DNA of 64,000 nucleotides, from positions 16,476 through 80,475 of the forward strand of contig JAEUPB010000098.1 in assembly GCA_016789955.1 (NCBI GenBank), in the 5' to 3' direction. The position numbers were made by a program, and so were the translations under genes. Shown in pieces: positions 9,323-18,209 of this stretch (its first letter is position 1; each line of letters begins with the position of its first letter). The DNA is from Rubrivivax sp. (GTDB lineage: Bacteria; Pseudomonadota; Gammaproteobacteria; Burkholderiales; Burkholderiaceae_C). The notes beneath the pieces are model-generated. The model saw only the letters and a list, made by a program, of their open reading frames with translations. It was not told the DNA's origin and ran no database searches.

Positions 9323-9487
9323 CGGGGGCTCCATGTCGTGACCGTGCGGGATGACCCTGCGCAGCGCAGGGTGCCGGGAGGCGGCCGGAGCATAGGTGCG
9401 CGATTCCGGCGTCGCGTGCGCCCTTGCACGGAAAAGTTAGGCGATCGCACCCGCTTCGGGTGTACCCCGAGGGCGCCGGCCCGCCCG
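9323..9487 (-). promoter_or_regulatory. Leader region of the TonB-receptor operon
   Basis: 165 bp between the AraC stop and the TonB receptor start. It holds an A/T-rich island GGAAAAGTTAG at ~9430-9440, unusual in this GC-rich sequence, and on the minus strand a TATGCT element at ~9393-9398 that could be a -10 box. The island is a plausible AraC-family operator. No factor-specific motif can be named from the sequence alone. Confidence 0.4.
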
Positions 9488-10564
9488 CTACCGGCGCGCT
9501 GCGCGGCGCGCCGGCGCGGTGTCCGAGGCCAGCGGCAGGCTGAACGGCGCGCGGTGCTTGCGGTACTCGCGCGGCGACATGCCCACGTGCCCGCGGAACG
9601 CCGCGGTGAAGCTGCTCTGGTGCTCGTAGCCGACGCGCTCGGCCACCTGCGCGATGGTCAGCACCGCCTCCAGCAGCAGCTGCTGCGCCTCGCGGATGCG
9701 GCGCTCCAGGCAGTACTCGGCCATCGTGACGCCGTGCGCGGCCTTGAACACCGCCTTGAGCTTGTTCTGGCTGGTGCCGATGTCGCGCGCCAGCGCGGCG
9801 AAGCCCGGCGGGCGGCGGTATTCCTGGTCGAGCCGGCGGCGCGCCTCCTGCGCGAGGTCGAGGTCGCGCCGGCGCGGCAGCATCGCGCTGCGCTGCCCGG
9901 AGTGGCCGACCATCGCATCGATCGCATAGGCCACCAGCTCGGCCACGCGCCCGGCGATCTGCAGCGTGCGCAGCTCGCCGTGCAGCTGGCTGTCCAGCGT
10001 GTCGGCCACCAGCGCCGCGACGCGATGGTCGACCGGGAACGACGCGATGCGGCCGGCGCCGGCCTGGCCCCCGATGGCCGCGCGCAATTCCGGCGGCAGC
10101 TCCTCGGGCAGCAGCCCGAAGCGCTCGGCGAAGCGATCGGCGCGCAGCACCGCCACGATGCCCTGCTGCCGCACGCCGCCGTGGATCACCGCCGACATCG
10201 CCATCCGCGGAGGGATGCAGCCCAGCGTCAGCTCCGGGTGGTCGAACACCATCGGCGGCGCCTGGCCGAAGCGGAACTCCACGCCGCAGGCGAGCGTCGC
10301 GCGCAGCATGATCAGCGCCTCGTCGTTGACGTAGTCCCAGCGGGCGGCGCGCGGCATCACGCAGTTGATGACGTTGACCAGCGCGTCGGGGCCGAGCCGC
10401 ACCGTGTCGGTGGCACCGCTGCCGTTGCCGCCCGTGTACAGCGTGCGCACGACGTTGCGCGACAGCACGCGCGCCTCGCCGCGCTCGTCGGCGGCGCGGT
10501 TCCATTCGCGCTCGAAATCCAGCGCCGACGGGGCGTCGCGGGCGAGCAGGAGAGCCGCAGGCAT
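9488..10564 (-). CDS. AraC-family transcriptional regulator (PchR-like)
   Basis: 358 residues. The C-terminal ~100 residues are an AraC/XylS double helix-turn-helix: GFAALARDIGTSQNKLKAVF, then TIAQVAERVGYEHQSSFTAAF and the GMSPREYRKHR tail. The N-terminal sensor region resembles PchR-type regulators, which usually sit beside TonB receptors. I chose ATG 10564 because AGGGGA lies 9 bases upstream; ATG 10573 directly abuts that site. It lies upstream of the TonB operon on the same strand and divergent from the dipeptidase (76 bp apart), so it could control both sides. A second A/T-rich element (CCTAAAACTTGG) lies just upstream of its start, compatible with autoregulation. Confidence 0.9.
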   Translation of the reverse strand: MPAALLLARDAPSALDFEREWNRAADERGEARVLSRNVVRTLYTGGNGSGATDTVRLGPDALVNVINCVMPRAARWDYVNDEALIMLRATLACGVEFRFGQAPPMVFDHPELTLGCIPPRMAMSAVIHGGVRQQGIVAVLRADRFAERFGLLPEELPPELRAAIGGQAGAGRIASFPVDHRVAALVADTLDSQLHGELRTLQIAGRVAELVAYAIDAMVGHSGQRSAMLPRRRDLDLAQEARRRLDQEYRRPPGFAALARDIGTSQNKLKAVFKAAHGVTMAEYCLERRIREAQQLLLEAVLTIAQVAERVGYEHQSSFTAAFRGHVGMSPREYRKHRAPFSLPLASDTAPARRAARR

Positions 10565-10640
10565 GGGGTGCATTCCCCTAAAACTTGGAGGACCGAGCCT
10601 AACCCATCGGGCGGCGCCGGCCCGTAACCTCGCGGCGCCG

Positions 10641-11651
10641 ATGCCCACCCCGCCCGCCGCCGCGCACCTCATCGCCCGCAGCCTGCTGTGGGACCACCAC
10701 GTCTGCATGCCGCTGCGGCCGCTGGACACCACGTTCCTGCCGCAGCTGCAGCGCCACCGCGACGCCGGCTTCCATGCCGTGACGCTGAACATCGGCTTCG
10801 GCGAGCAGGGCGTCGAGGCCCACCTGCGCATGCTGGCGTCGCTGCGCGCGTGGCTGGTGGCGCGCCCCGACGACTACGTGCTGGTGCGCACCGCCGACGA
10901 CATCGAGCGCGCGCGCGCCAGCGGGCGGCTGGCGGTGAGCTTCGACATCGAGGGCGCCAATGCCGTCGACGACCAGCTGAGCCTGGTGGCCCTGTACCAC
11001 CAGCTCGGCGTGCGCTGGATGCTGCTGGCCTACAACCGCGCCAACCTCGCCGGCGGCGGCTGCCAGGACGAGCACGACCGCGGCCTCACCGACTACGGCC
11101 GCGCGCTGATCGCCGAGATGGAGCGCGTGGGCATGCTGGTGTGCCTCAGCCACACCGGCCACCGCACCGCGCGCGAGGCGCTGTCGGTGGCCACGCGGCC
11201 GATGATCTTCTCGCACAGCAACTGCGCGGCGCTGCACGCCCATCCGCGCAACATCCCCGACGAGCTGATCCGCGCCTGCGCCGCCACCGGCGGCGTGGTG
11301 GGCCTCAACGGCGTGGGCATCTTCCTGGGTGCCAACGACGTCTCCAGCGAGACCTACGCGCGCCACGTCGACCACGTCGTGCAGCTGGTCGGGCCGGCAC
11401 ATGCGGCGATCGCGCTCGACTACGTGTACGACACCGCAGAGCTCGAACAGTACCTGCAGCAGATGCGGCACACGTTCCCTCCGGGGCTGGGCTACGAACT
11501 GGGCGCGCGCTTCGTGCCGCCGGAGCAGATCGGCGAGATCGTCGCGACGCTGCAGGGCTGGGGCTACCGCGACGAGGACCTGCAGGCGCTGCTCGGCGGC
11601 AACCTGATGCGCCTGGCGCGCACCGTGTGGAGGGAGCCGGCCGATGCCTGA
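10641..11651 (+). CDS. Membrane dipeptidase family (peptidase M19)
   Basis: 336 residues of the M19 renal-dipeptidase family, zinc enzymes that cleave dipeptides, including D-residue-containing ones. Seen: WDHHVCMP near residue 18 in place of the usual DGHxD metal motif, SFDIEGAN (Glu ligand), LSHTGHRTAREA (His ligand) and FSHSNC (second His). No signal peptide, so probably cytosolic. It is the first gene of the rightward hydrolase run and overlaps the DUF885 gene by 8 bases. The His-His variant at the first metal site may mark a subgroup with altered specificity. Confidence 0.9.
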   Translation: MPTPPAAAHLIARSLLWDHHVCMPLRPLDTTFLPQLQRHRDAGFHAVTLNIGFGEQGVEAHLRMLASLRAWLVARPDDYVLVRTADDIERARASGRLAVSFDIEGANAVDDQLSLVALYHQLGVRWMLLAYNRANLAGGGCQDEHDRGLTDYGRALIAEMERVGMLVCLSHTGHRTAREALSVATRPMIFSHSNCAALHAHPRNIPDELIRACAATGGVVGLNGVGIFLGANDVSSETYARHVDHVVQLVGPAHAAIALDYVYDTAELEQYLQQMRHTFPPGLGYELGARFVPPEQIGEIVATLQGWGYRDEDLQALLGGNLMRLARTVWREPADA

Positions 11652-13353
11652 GACCCCGACGGCGGCCGCTGCGGCGCTGGACGCGCTGGCCGACCGGTTC
11701 TGGCAGTTCCAGCGCCGCGAGTTCCCGATGAACGCGCTGCTCGCCGGCGAACCCTGCGACGACCCGACGATGTTCCGTGAGGCCCCGGAAGACGCCGAGC
11801 GCCGCGCCGACTGGGCCGGTGCGCAACGTGCAGAACTGGCCGCGGTGCCGATCGACGGCCTCGACGCGCAGCGGCGCATCACGCACCGGCTGCTCGACCG
11901 CGAGCTCGACGACCTGGTGCAGCAGGCGGCCACGCTGTCGCACCTGAGGCCATGGCTGCTGCCGGTGGGGCCGGAGTTCAACACGATCTACCTGGCCAAC
12001 GTCACGCAGCTTGCCGACGCGGCCGCGGCGCAGGCGTGGGCGGCACGCCTGGCGACCCTCCCGGCCTACCTCGACGACACCGTGCGCAGCCTGGGCGAGG
12101 GCCGCGCGCGCGGTCTGCGCCATCCGCGCGTGGTGCTCGAGGGTGCGCGGGCCAACCTGGGCCCCGTCCTCGGCGGGCCGGCGGCCGACTCGCCGTGGAT
12201 GGCGCCCTTCCGGCGCTCACCCGCGGCGGGCTCGCCGGCGGTGCAGGCAGCGGCCGCGCAGGCGCTGCGCACCGTCGAAGGCGCGCTGCGGCCGGCGCTG
12301 CAGCGCCTGGCCGACTGCCTGCAGCACGAGCTGCTGCCGGCGGCGCGCGAGACCGTGGCCTGCAGCGACGACCTGCTCGGCGCCGCGGCCTACGCGCACT
12401 GGACGCGCCACTTCACCACCGACCCCACGCTCGCACCCGACGCCGTGCACGCACTGGGCCTCTCCGAGGTGGCGCGGCTGGAAGGCGAGCTGGCCGCTGT
12501 GGCTGCCGAGGCCGGCTACGCGGGCGACCTGCCCGGCTACCGCGCGTTCCTCGCGCAGGATCCACGCTTCATCGCCCCCTCGGCGCAGGCGCTGCGCGAA
12601 CAGGCGGAAGTGATCGCCAAGCGCATCGACGGCCTGCTGCCGGCCTGGTTCGGGCGGCTGCCGCGCATCAGCTACGGCGTGCAGAGCATCCCCGCGGCAC
12701 TGTCGGCGCGCATACCGCCGGCCTACGCACAGCCCAGCCCCGCCGACCGCAGCAGCGCGGGCGTGTACTGGATCAGCAGTCAGCCCGACAAGGCGCCGGC
12801 GTACCTGCACGTGGCGCTCGCGCTGCACGAGGCCTGGCCCGGCCACCTGATGCACATCGCGCTGATGCAGGAGACCGAGGCGCTGCCGGCCTTCCGCCGC
12901 GCCAACTTCACGAAGTACTCGGCCTTCGTCGAAGGCTGGGCGCTGTACTGCGAGACGCTGGGCGTGGAGATGGGCGTGTACCGCGACGTGCACGACCACT
13001 ACGGGCGGCTCGACATGGAGCTGTGGCGAGCCTGCCGCCTGGTGGTGGACACCGGGCTGCACGCACACGGCTGGAGCCGCGAGGAGGCGATCGACTACAT
13101 GGCCGCGCGCCTGACGCTGTCGCGGCCGACGATCGAGGCCGAGGTCGACCGCTACATCGCGATGCCGGCGCAGGCGCTGGGCTACCAGGTCGGCAACCTG
13201 CGCATGCGCGCCGTGCGCCGCCGGGCCGAGCAGCGGCTGGGCGACCGCTTCGAACTGCGCGCCTTCCACGATGCGATCCTCGGCGCCGGCCCGCTGACGC
13301 TGCCCGTGCTCGACTCGGTGATCGACGACTGGATCGCCGCGCGCAGCCGCTAG
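11644..13353 (+). CDS. DUF885 family putative metallopeptidase
   Basis: 569 residues of the DUF885 family, considered zinc metallohydrolases related to gluzincins. The key motif HEAWPGHLMH begins at residue ~395, a split HExxxGH metal site, with a downstream Glu region VEGWALYCE that supplies the third ligand and is typical of the family. No signal peptide. Its start lies inside the end of the dipeptidase gene (8-base overlap), implying coupled translation. The TAG stop is also the first three bases of a TAGGAT element that could serve as the -10 of the next gene. Together with M19 and M3 neighbours it suggests stepwise peptide breakdown. Confidence 0.9.
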   Translation: MPETPTAAAAALDALADRFWQFQRREFPMNALLAGEPCDDPTMFREAPEDAERRADWAGAQRAELAAVPIDGLDAQRRITHRLLDRELDDLVQQAATLSHLRPWLLPVGPEFNTIYLANVTQLADAAAAQAWAARLATLPAYLDDTVRSLGEGRARGLRHPRVVLEGARANLGPVLGGPAADSPWMAPFRRSPAAGSPAVQAAAAQALRTVEGALRPALQRLADCLQHELLPAARETVACSDDLLGAAAYAHWTRHFTTDPTLAPDAVHALGLSEVARLEGELAAVAAEAGYAGDLPGYRAFLAQDPRFIAPSAQALREQAEVIAKRIDGLLPAWFGRLPRISYGVQSIPAALSARIPPAYAQPSPADRSSAGVYWISSQPDKAPAYLHVALALHEAWPGHLMHIALMQETEALPAFRRANFTKYSAFVEGWALYCETLGVEMGVYRDVHDHYGRLDMELWRACRLVVDTGLHAHGWSREEAIDYMAARLTLSRPTIEAEVDRYIAMPAQALGYQVGNLRMRAVRRRAEQRLGDRFELRAFHDAILGAGPLTLPVLDSVIDDWIAARSR

Positions 13354-13380
13354 GATCGGTGGCAGCCGTTCCGAATCGCC

Positions 13381-14151
13381 ATGCCGCTCGCTCTCGACAC
13401 CGGTGTCCACTACGCGCTGCACGGCCCCGCGGATGGCGTGCCGCTGCTGGTGGGCCTGCCGCTGTTCGCCTCCTTCGACGCGATCTTCGGTGCCGAGCTG
13501 GCGCCGGTACTGCCGGGTTACCTCGACCGGCTGACCGACCGCTACCGCGTGCTGCTGGTGGACTACCCGTCCATCGGCGGCAGCCGCGACGTGCCGCCCG
13601 ACGCGCTGACCGTCGAGCGGATCTGCAGCGATCTGCTCGGCACGGCGGCCGCCGCCGGCTTCGAGCGATTCGCGTACTGGGGCCACTCGTGGGGCGGCGC
13701 GATGGGCCTGCAGCTGGCCGTGCGCAGCGACCGGCTCACCGCACTGGTGGTCGGCGGCTGGCCGCCGCTGGGCGGCCCCTACGCCGCGATCCTGGCCGCG
13801 GCGCGGCTGAAGGCGCCCGCGCCCGAGGCGTCCTCGCTGAAGGTGCTGCGCAGCCCGGCGCAGTACCGGCAATGGATCACCTGCTACGCGAGCCTCGAGG
13901 GCTGGGACGAGGCGGCCGCGGTGCACGCCCTGCGCCTGCCGCGCATGGCGCTGTGGGGCGCCGACGGCGACCTCGTGGAGGCCGGCATCCCGGTACCCAT
14001 CGCCTCGATCAACCGCGCGCGTCGTGCCGAGCTCGAGGCGCTCGGCTGGACGGTGCACGAGGTGCCCGGCCAGGGCCACGGCGTGTGCCTGCAGCCCGAG
14101 CTCGTGGTGCCGCCGGTGCGCGCCTTCCTCGACGCCCACCTCACGCAATGA
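13381..14151 (+). CDS. Alpha/beta hydrolase
   Basis: 256 residues, a single-domain cytosolic alpha/beta hydrolase. The nucleophile elbow is GHSWGG (Ser ~102), the acid is probably in LWGADGDLVEAG and the catalytic His in GQGHGVC near the C-terminus. It lies 27 bases after the DUF885 stop, with TAGGAT at 13351-13356 as a possible internal promoter, and overlaps the M3 peptidase start by ATGA. Its place between two peptidases suggests ester or amide hydrolysis on the same imported substrate. Substrate not predictable. Confidence 0.88.
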   Translation: MPLALDTGVHYALHGPADGVPLLVGLPLFASFDAIFGAELAPVLPGYLDRLTDRYRVLLVDYPSIGGSRDVPPDALTVERICSDLLGTAAAAGFERFAYWGHSWGGAMGLQLAVRSDRLTALVVGGWPPLGGPYAAILAAARLKAPAPEASSLKVLRSPAQYRQWITCYASLEGWDEAAAVHALRLPRMALWGADGDLVEAGIPVPIASINRARRAELEALGWTVHEVPGQGHGVCLQPELVVPPVRAFLDAHLTQ

Positions 14152-16202
14152 CCAGCGCCGACGCCGCCGTGCTGATGGGCCCGTGGCCCGGCCCGCTGGG
14201 CGGGCTGCCGCCGTACGACCGCACCACGCCGGCGGCGCTGGAGGAAGCGATGCACGCCGCGGTGGCGCAGCGACGCGCCGAACTGGAGGCGATCGCCGCC
14301 GACCCCGCGCCGCCGACCTTCGCCAACACCATCGAGGCGCTGGAGGACAGCGGCCGCGCCCTGCAGCGCGTGCAGCGGCTGCTGCGCTCGGTAGGCACCA
14401 CCGCGAGCACGCCCGAGATCGCCGCGGTGGCGCAGCGCGTGGCGCCGCTGGCGCCGCCGTTGCTGGAGGAAGCCGCACGTGCCGAACGCTTGTGCGCGCG
14501 CGTCGAGGCCGTCTGGCAGGCGCGCCACGCGGGCGGACCCGACGACGAGCAGCGGCGCCTCGTCGAGGTGCTGCGCAACCGCCTCGTGCGGGCCGGCGCC
14601 GGGCTCGACCGCGCGGTGGGCGAGCGGCTGCAGGCGATCCACGCGCGGCTGTCGGAACTGGCCACGCGCTTCCAGCAGAACCTGGCGGCCGACGAGGCCT
14701 CGCAGGTCGTGTGGCTGGCCGGCGAGACCGACCTCGCCGGCCTGCCGCCCGCGCAGCGATCGGCGGCCGCGGCGGCGGCCGAGCGCCTCGGCCGCCCCGG
14801 CGCCTGGGCCATCCCCAACCAGCGGCCCGCGGTGTGGCCATTCCTCACGCACGCGACGCGGCGCGACCTGCGCGAACACGTGTGGCGCATGTGGCAGCGC
14901 CGCGGCGGCCACGCAGGCGAGCACGACAACCGGCCGCTGATCACCGAGATCGTGCAGCTGCGCGGCGAACGCGCGCGGCTGCTGGGCCACCCCAGCCACG
15001 CCCACGCGGTGCTGGCCGACCGCATGGCCGGCACGCCCGAGCAGGCGCTGGCCGTGCTGATGCGCACCTGGCATGCGGTGCGCACGCGCACCGAGCGGCA
15101 GATCGCCGACTACCATGCGCAGGCCGACCGCAGCGATGGCACGCCGCTCGCGCCGTGGGACCGGCTGCTCGCAGCCGAGCAGTGGCGCCGGGTGCACGTG
15201 GGCTTCGATGCGGACGAGGTGCGCGCCCACCTGCCGCTCCAGGGCCTGCTGCAGGCGCTGTTCTGGGCCGCCGGGCGGCTGCACGGGCTCGAGTTCGTCC
15301 CGCTGCCCGATGCTCCGGTGCTGCACCCGAGCGTGCAGGTCTACGAGGTGCGCGCCGACGCCGAGGCGATCGGCGTGCTCTACGTCGACCTGTTGCAGCG
15401 GCCCGGCAAGATGCACGGCTCGCACCAGGCCGAGCTGCGTTCGGCCGAGCACTTCCGCGGCCGCGTGCTGCCGGTGTCGATGATCGTCTCGGGCGTGCCG
15501 GCGCCGCCCGACGGCGAGCCGGTGCTGCTGCCGTGGGAGTACGCCAACGTGCTGTTCCACGAGTTCGGCCATGCGCTGCACATGCTGCTGAACCGCGCCC
15601 GCTATCCGTCGCTGGGCAGCATGCACGTGGCGTGGGACATGGTGGAGCTGCCGTCGCTGCTGAACGAGTACTGGCTGCGCGACCGCACGCTGCTCGAGCG
15701 CTGGGCGCGCCGCCCGGGCACCGGCGAGCCGATGCCCGCCGCGCTGCTCGACCGCCTGGAGGCGGCGCTGCAGCACGACCGCATCTTCAGCGTCACGCTC
15801 GACTACCTGGCCGCCGCCATCGTCGACCTGCGACTGCACCTGCAGGCCGACGGCAGCGGCCGCGCGATCGACGTCGACGCCTTCGAGGCGCAGGTGCTCG
15901 CCGAGCTCGGCATGCCCGCGGCCTGGGACACGCTGATCCCGCTGCCCAGCAGCATGCACGCCTTCGCCGGCGGCTACGACGCCGGCATCTACGTGTACCT
16001 GTGGTCTGACGTGATGGCGGCCGACGCTGCCGAGGCCTGGGCCACCGCGCCCGGCGGCTGGTACGACCCCGATGTGGCGGAGCGCTGGCGCCGCACCGTG
16101 CTGGGCGCCGGCCACACCGTCGACGCCGCGGAGGCCTTCCGCCGCTTCCGCGGCCGCGACCCCGACCCCGACGCGCTGCTGCGGCGCTTCGGGCTGATCT
16201 GA
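14148..16202 (+). CDS. M3 family oligopeptidase (PrlC/Dcp-like)
   Basis: 684 residues, the normal length for M3 thimet-type oligopeptidases such as oligopeptidase A and Dcp. The zinc motif HEFGH is at residues ~471-475, with a typical downstream Glu in the MVELPSLLNEYW segment. A YLWSDVMAADAAEAW stretch and the ending RFRGRDPDPDALLRRFGL are family hallmarks. No signal peptide, so it should act on short peptides in the cytosol. Coupled by ATGA overlap to the upstream hydrolase and 14 bases before the flavoprotein gene. Confidence 0.93.
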   Translation: MTSADAAVLMGPWPGPLGGLPPYDRTTPAALEEAMHAAVAQRRAELEAIAADPAPPTFANTIEALEDSGRALQRVQRLLRSVGTTASTPEIAAVAQRVAPLAPPLLEEAARAERLCARVEAVWQARHAGGPDDEQRRLVEVLRNRLVRAGAGLDRAVGERLQAIHARLSELATRFQQNLAADEASQVVWLAGETDLAGLPPAQRSAAAAAAERLGRPGAWAIPNQRPAVWPFLTHATRRDLREHVWRMWQRRGGHAGEHDNRPLITEIVQLRGERARLLGHPSHAHAVLADRMAGTPEQALAVLMRTWHAVRTRTERQIADYHAQADRSDGTPLAPWDRLLAAEQWRRVHVGFDADEVRAHLPLQGLLQALFWAAGRLHGLEFVPLPDAPVLHPSVQVYEVRADAEAIGVLYVDLLQRPGKMHGSHQAELRSAEHFRGRVLPVSMIVSGVPAPPDGEPVLLPWEYANVLFHEFGHALHMLLNRARYPSLGSMHVAWDMVELPSLLNEYWLRDRTLLERWARRPGTGEPMPAALLDRLEAALQHDRIFSVTLDYLAAAIVDLRLHLQADGSGRAIDVDAFEAQVLAELGMPAAWDTLIPLPSSMHAFAGGYDAGIYVYLWSDVMAADAAEAWATAPGGWYDPDVAERWRRTVLGAGHTVDAAEAFRRFRGRDPDPDALLRRFGLI

Positions 16203-16216
16203 CGAGGCGCCTGCCG

Positions 16217-16928
16217 ATGACCGCGATCGACGACTACCGCAAGCTCACGGCCCACCTCCCCGAGCCGGTGTTCGTACCGCTGCCCCGATCCGCCGGCCGA
16301 GATGCTGCAGCGCGCCGAGGCCTTCCACGCCGAGATGAACCGGCGCCGCACCACGCGCCAGTTCTCAACCGAGCCCGTGCCGCGCCGACTGATCGAGCTC
16401 GCGATGCTGACGGCGGGCACCGCGCCCTCGGGCGCGCACCGCCAGCCCTGGCGCTTCGTCGCGATCGACGACCCGGCGCTGAAGGCCCAGTTGCGCACGG
16501 CCGCCGAGGCCGAAGAGCTGGAGACCTACTCCAAGCGCATGACCGACGAGTGGCGCGAGGCGCTGCACCCGCTGGGCACCGACCACGTCAAGGAGCACAT
16601 GACCGACGCGCCGTGGATCGTCGTGCTGTTCGCCGAGAAGTACGGGCTGAACGCCGACGGCAGCCACCGCAAGAACTACTACGTGGACGAGAGCGTGGGC
16701 ATCGCGGCCGGCCTGTTCATCACCGCCATCCACCACATGGGGCTGGTGACGCTGACGCACACGCCCAACCCGATGGCCTTCCTGCGCGAGCTGCTCGGCC
16801 GCGGCACGAACGAGAGGGCGGTGATGGTGTTCCCGGTCGGCTACCCGGCCGAGGGCGCGCAGGTGCCGGACCTGCAGCGGATGGCGGCCGACGCGTACAT
16901 CCAGTGGAATGCATCGCCGGGGCGCTGA
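16217..16928 (+). CDS. Nitroreductase-fold flavoprotein of the iodotyrosine deiodinase type, apparent frameshift near the N-terminus
   Basis: FMN protein of the nitroreductase fold. Segments MNRRRTTRQFS, GTAPSGAHRQPW, KNYYVDESVGIAAG, TLTHTPNPM and PVGYPAEGAQVPDL follow the iodotyrosine deiodinase (IYD) subfamily closely. The IYD substrate-clamp residues, recalled as Glu157/Tyr161/Lys182 of the human enzyme, have counterparts at the right spacing (E in EELETY, its Tyr, and K in DHVKEH). The ATG at 16217 begins a matching N-terminus (MTAIDDYRKLTAHLPEPVF) in another frame. Removing one C from the C4 run at 16283-16286 joins it to the rest; otherwise translation would have to begin at ATG 16302, losing ~28 residues. 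Predicted reaction: reductive dehalogenation or other flavin chemistry on an amino acid. The frameshift may be a sequence error. Confidence 0.82.
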
Positions 16929-16939
16929 AGCCCGCTCCG

Positions 16940-17428
16940 CTACCGCAGGTACGCATCCAGGTACCCCGCCCCCAGCCCGCAGGCCTCGTAGTGGCGGCGG
17001 CACATGGCGATCTTCGTGTGCACGTCCTCGTAGCCGGTCACGGCGCCGGCCTCGTCGACGTAGACCATCGCGCCGTGGATCGTGAAAAACGTGATCATCT
17101 CGTCGGCGCCGGTCATCTCGTCGACCACCAGCGTGTGGATCTCGCCCGGCGGCTCGTAGACGAACGAGCCGGTGGTGGCCACCCAGTCGTGCTCGAGGTA
17201 GCGCCAGGCACCGCGGATGACGTAGCCCGTCACCCACGACGGGTGGATGTGCCGCGACAGCACGCCCGAGCGGCGCACGCGCAGCAGGTTGCACCAGCTG
17301 CCGGTGACGGTGTTGAGCAGCAGCGGGCGGAACCACACGCCCTCGGCCTGCGGCACCCACACGCGTTCGTCGTCGGGGATGGCCTGCACGGCGATCTCGG
17401 GCTGGATGCCCGGCAGCTGCACGATCAT
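16940..17428 (-). CDS. Cupin protein related to 2,4'-dihydroxyacetophenone dioxygenase
   Basis: 162 residues. AGGAGA lies 5-6 bases before ATG 17428, fixing the start. The single cupin barrel contains SRHIHPSWVTGYVIRG (His-x-His), WRYLEHDWVATTGSFVYEPP and GEIHTLVV, which match the 2,4'-dihydroxyacetophenone dioxygenase (DAD)-like cupins. These non-haem iron enzymes cleave a C-C bond beside a ketone. It follows the SDR gene by 46 bases on the same strand and is probably co-transcribed. Real substrate unknown; the DAD link is by family resemblance only. Confidence 0.85.
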   Translation of the reverse strand: MIVQLPGIQPEIAVQAIPDDERVWVPQAEGVWFRPLLLNTVTGSWCNLLRVRRSGVLSRHIHPSWVTGYVIRGAWRYLEHDWVATTGSFVYEPPGEIHTLVVDEMTGADEMITFFTIHGAMVYVDEAGAVTGYEDVHTKIAMCRRHYEACGLGAGYLDAYLR

Positions 17429-17474
17429 CTGCGTCTCCTGTCGTTCGGATTCAGGCCGGCACTCGGGCGGTCCT

Positions 17475-18209
17475 TCAGGCCACCAGGTAGCCGCCATCCA
17501 CCGGCAGCACCACGCCGGTGACGAAGCGCGCCGCGGCGCTGGCGAGGAACAGCACCGGGCCGGCCACGTCCTCCGGCGTGCCCCAGCGGCCCAGCGGCGT
17601 GCGCGCGAGGATGGGGCCGGAACGCGTCGGATCGTCCTGCAGCGCCTGCGTCAGCGGCGTGGCGATCCAACCCGGCGCCACCGCGTTGACGCGGATGCCG
17701 TCGGCCGCGTAGGCGATCGCCAGGCTCTTGGTGAGCTGCGCCACGCCGCCCTTGCTGGCGCTGTAGCCGGGCACCAGGCCACCGCCGAAGAAGCTCAGCA
17801 TCGACGCGGTGTTGACGATGCAGCCGGCGCGCGCCTTGAGACCGGGCCGCGCCGCGGCGCACACGCGCATCGTGCCGGTGAGGTTGATGTCGATCGTCTC
17901 GGCGAAGGCCACCGGATCGTGCTCGGCGCCGCGGCGGATCACGCCGGCGCAGTTCACCACCACGTCGAGGTCGCCGAGGCCGGTGACGAGTGCGGCCACG
18001 GCCTCGCCGTCGCGCACGTCGAGCACGCGGCGTTCGATGTCGCGCGGTCCGTGCGCTGCCGCGGCCTCGACCTCGGCGGCGGTGGCGCCCGTGGCAACCA
18101 CGGCATCACCCGCGGCGGCAAAGGCCGCGGCGATGCCGGCGCCGATGCCGCTGGTACCGCCGGTGACGAGCACGCGGCGGGGCGTGGCCTGGGCAGGTGC
18201 GGTGGACAT
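17475..18209 (-). CDS. SDR family oxidoreductase
   Basis: 244-residue classical short-chain dehydrogenase. The cofactor loop TGGTSGIG is at ~17-24, NCAG at ~87, catalytic Ser in NTASML, and the YSASKGG Tyr/Lys pair near 150. The ending FVTGVVLPVDGGYLVA is standard. It is probably NAD(P)-dependent oxidation of a hydroxy compound or reduction of a ketone. ATG 18209 is used; ATG 18218 is in frame but neither has a clear ribosome site. It precedes the DAD-like cupin and lies divergent from the E1 alpha gene (114 bp), so all may belong to one catabolic unit. Confidence 0.9.
   Translation of the reverse strand: MSTAPAQATPRRVLVTGGTSGIGAGIAAAFAAAGDAVVATGATAAEVEAAAAHGPRDIERRVLDVRDGEAVAALVTGLGDLDVVVNCAGVIRRGAEHDPVAFAETIDINLTGTMRVCAAARPGLKARAGCIVNTASMLSFFGGGLVPGYSASKGGVAQLTKSLAIAYAADGIRVNAVAPGWIATPLTQALQDDPTRSGPILARTPLGRWGTPEDVAGPVLFLASAAARFVTGVVLPVDGGYLVA

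Noticed and set aside
5582-10627. A 1681-residue open frame on the plus strand
   Set aside because: It runs opposite to the hydrolase, MFS, TonB and AraC genes, whose proteins have clear domains. Its translation is Arg/Gln/Ala-rich with no domain, the usual artefact of long open shadow frames in GC-rich DNA.
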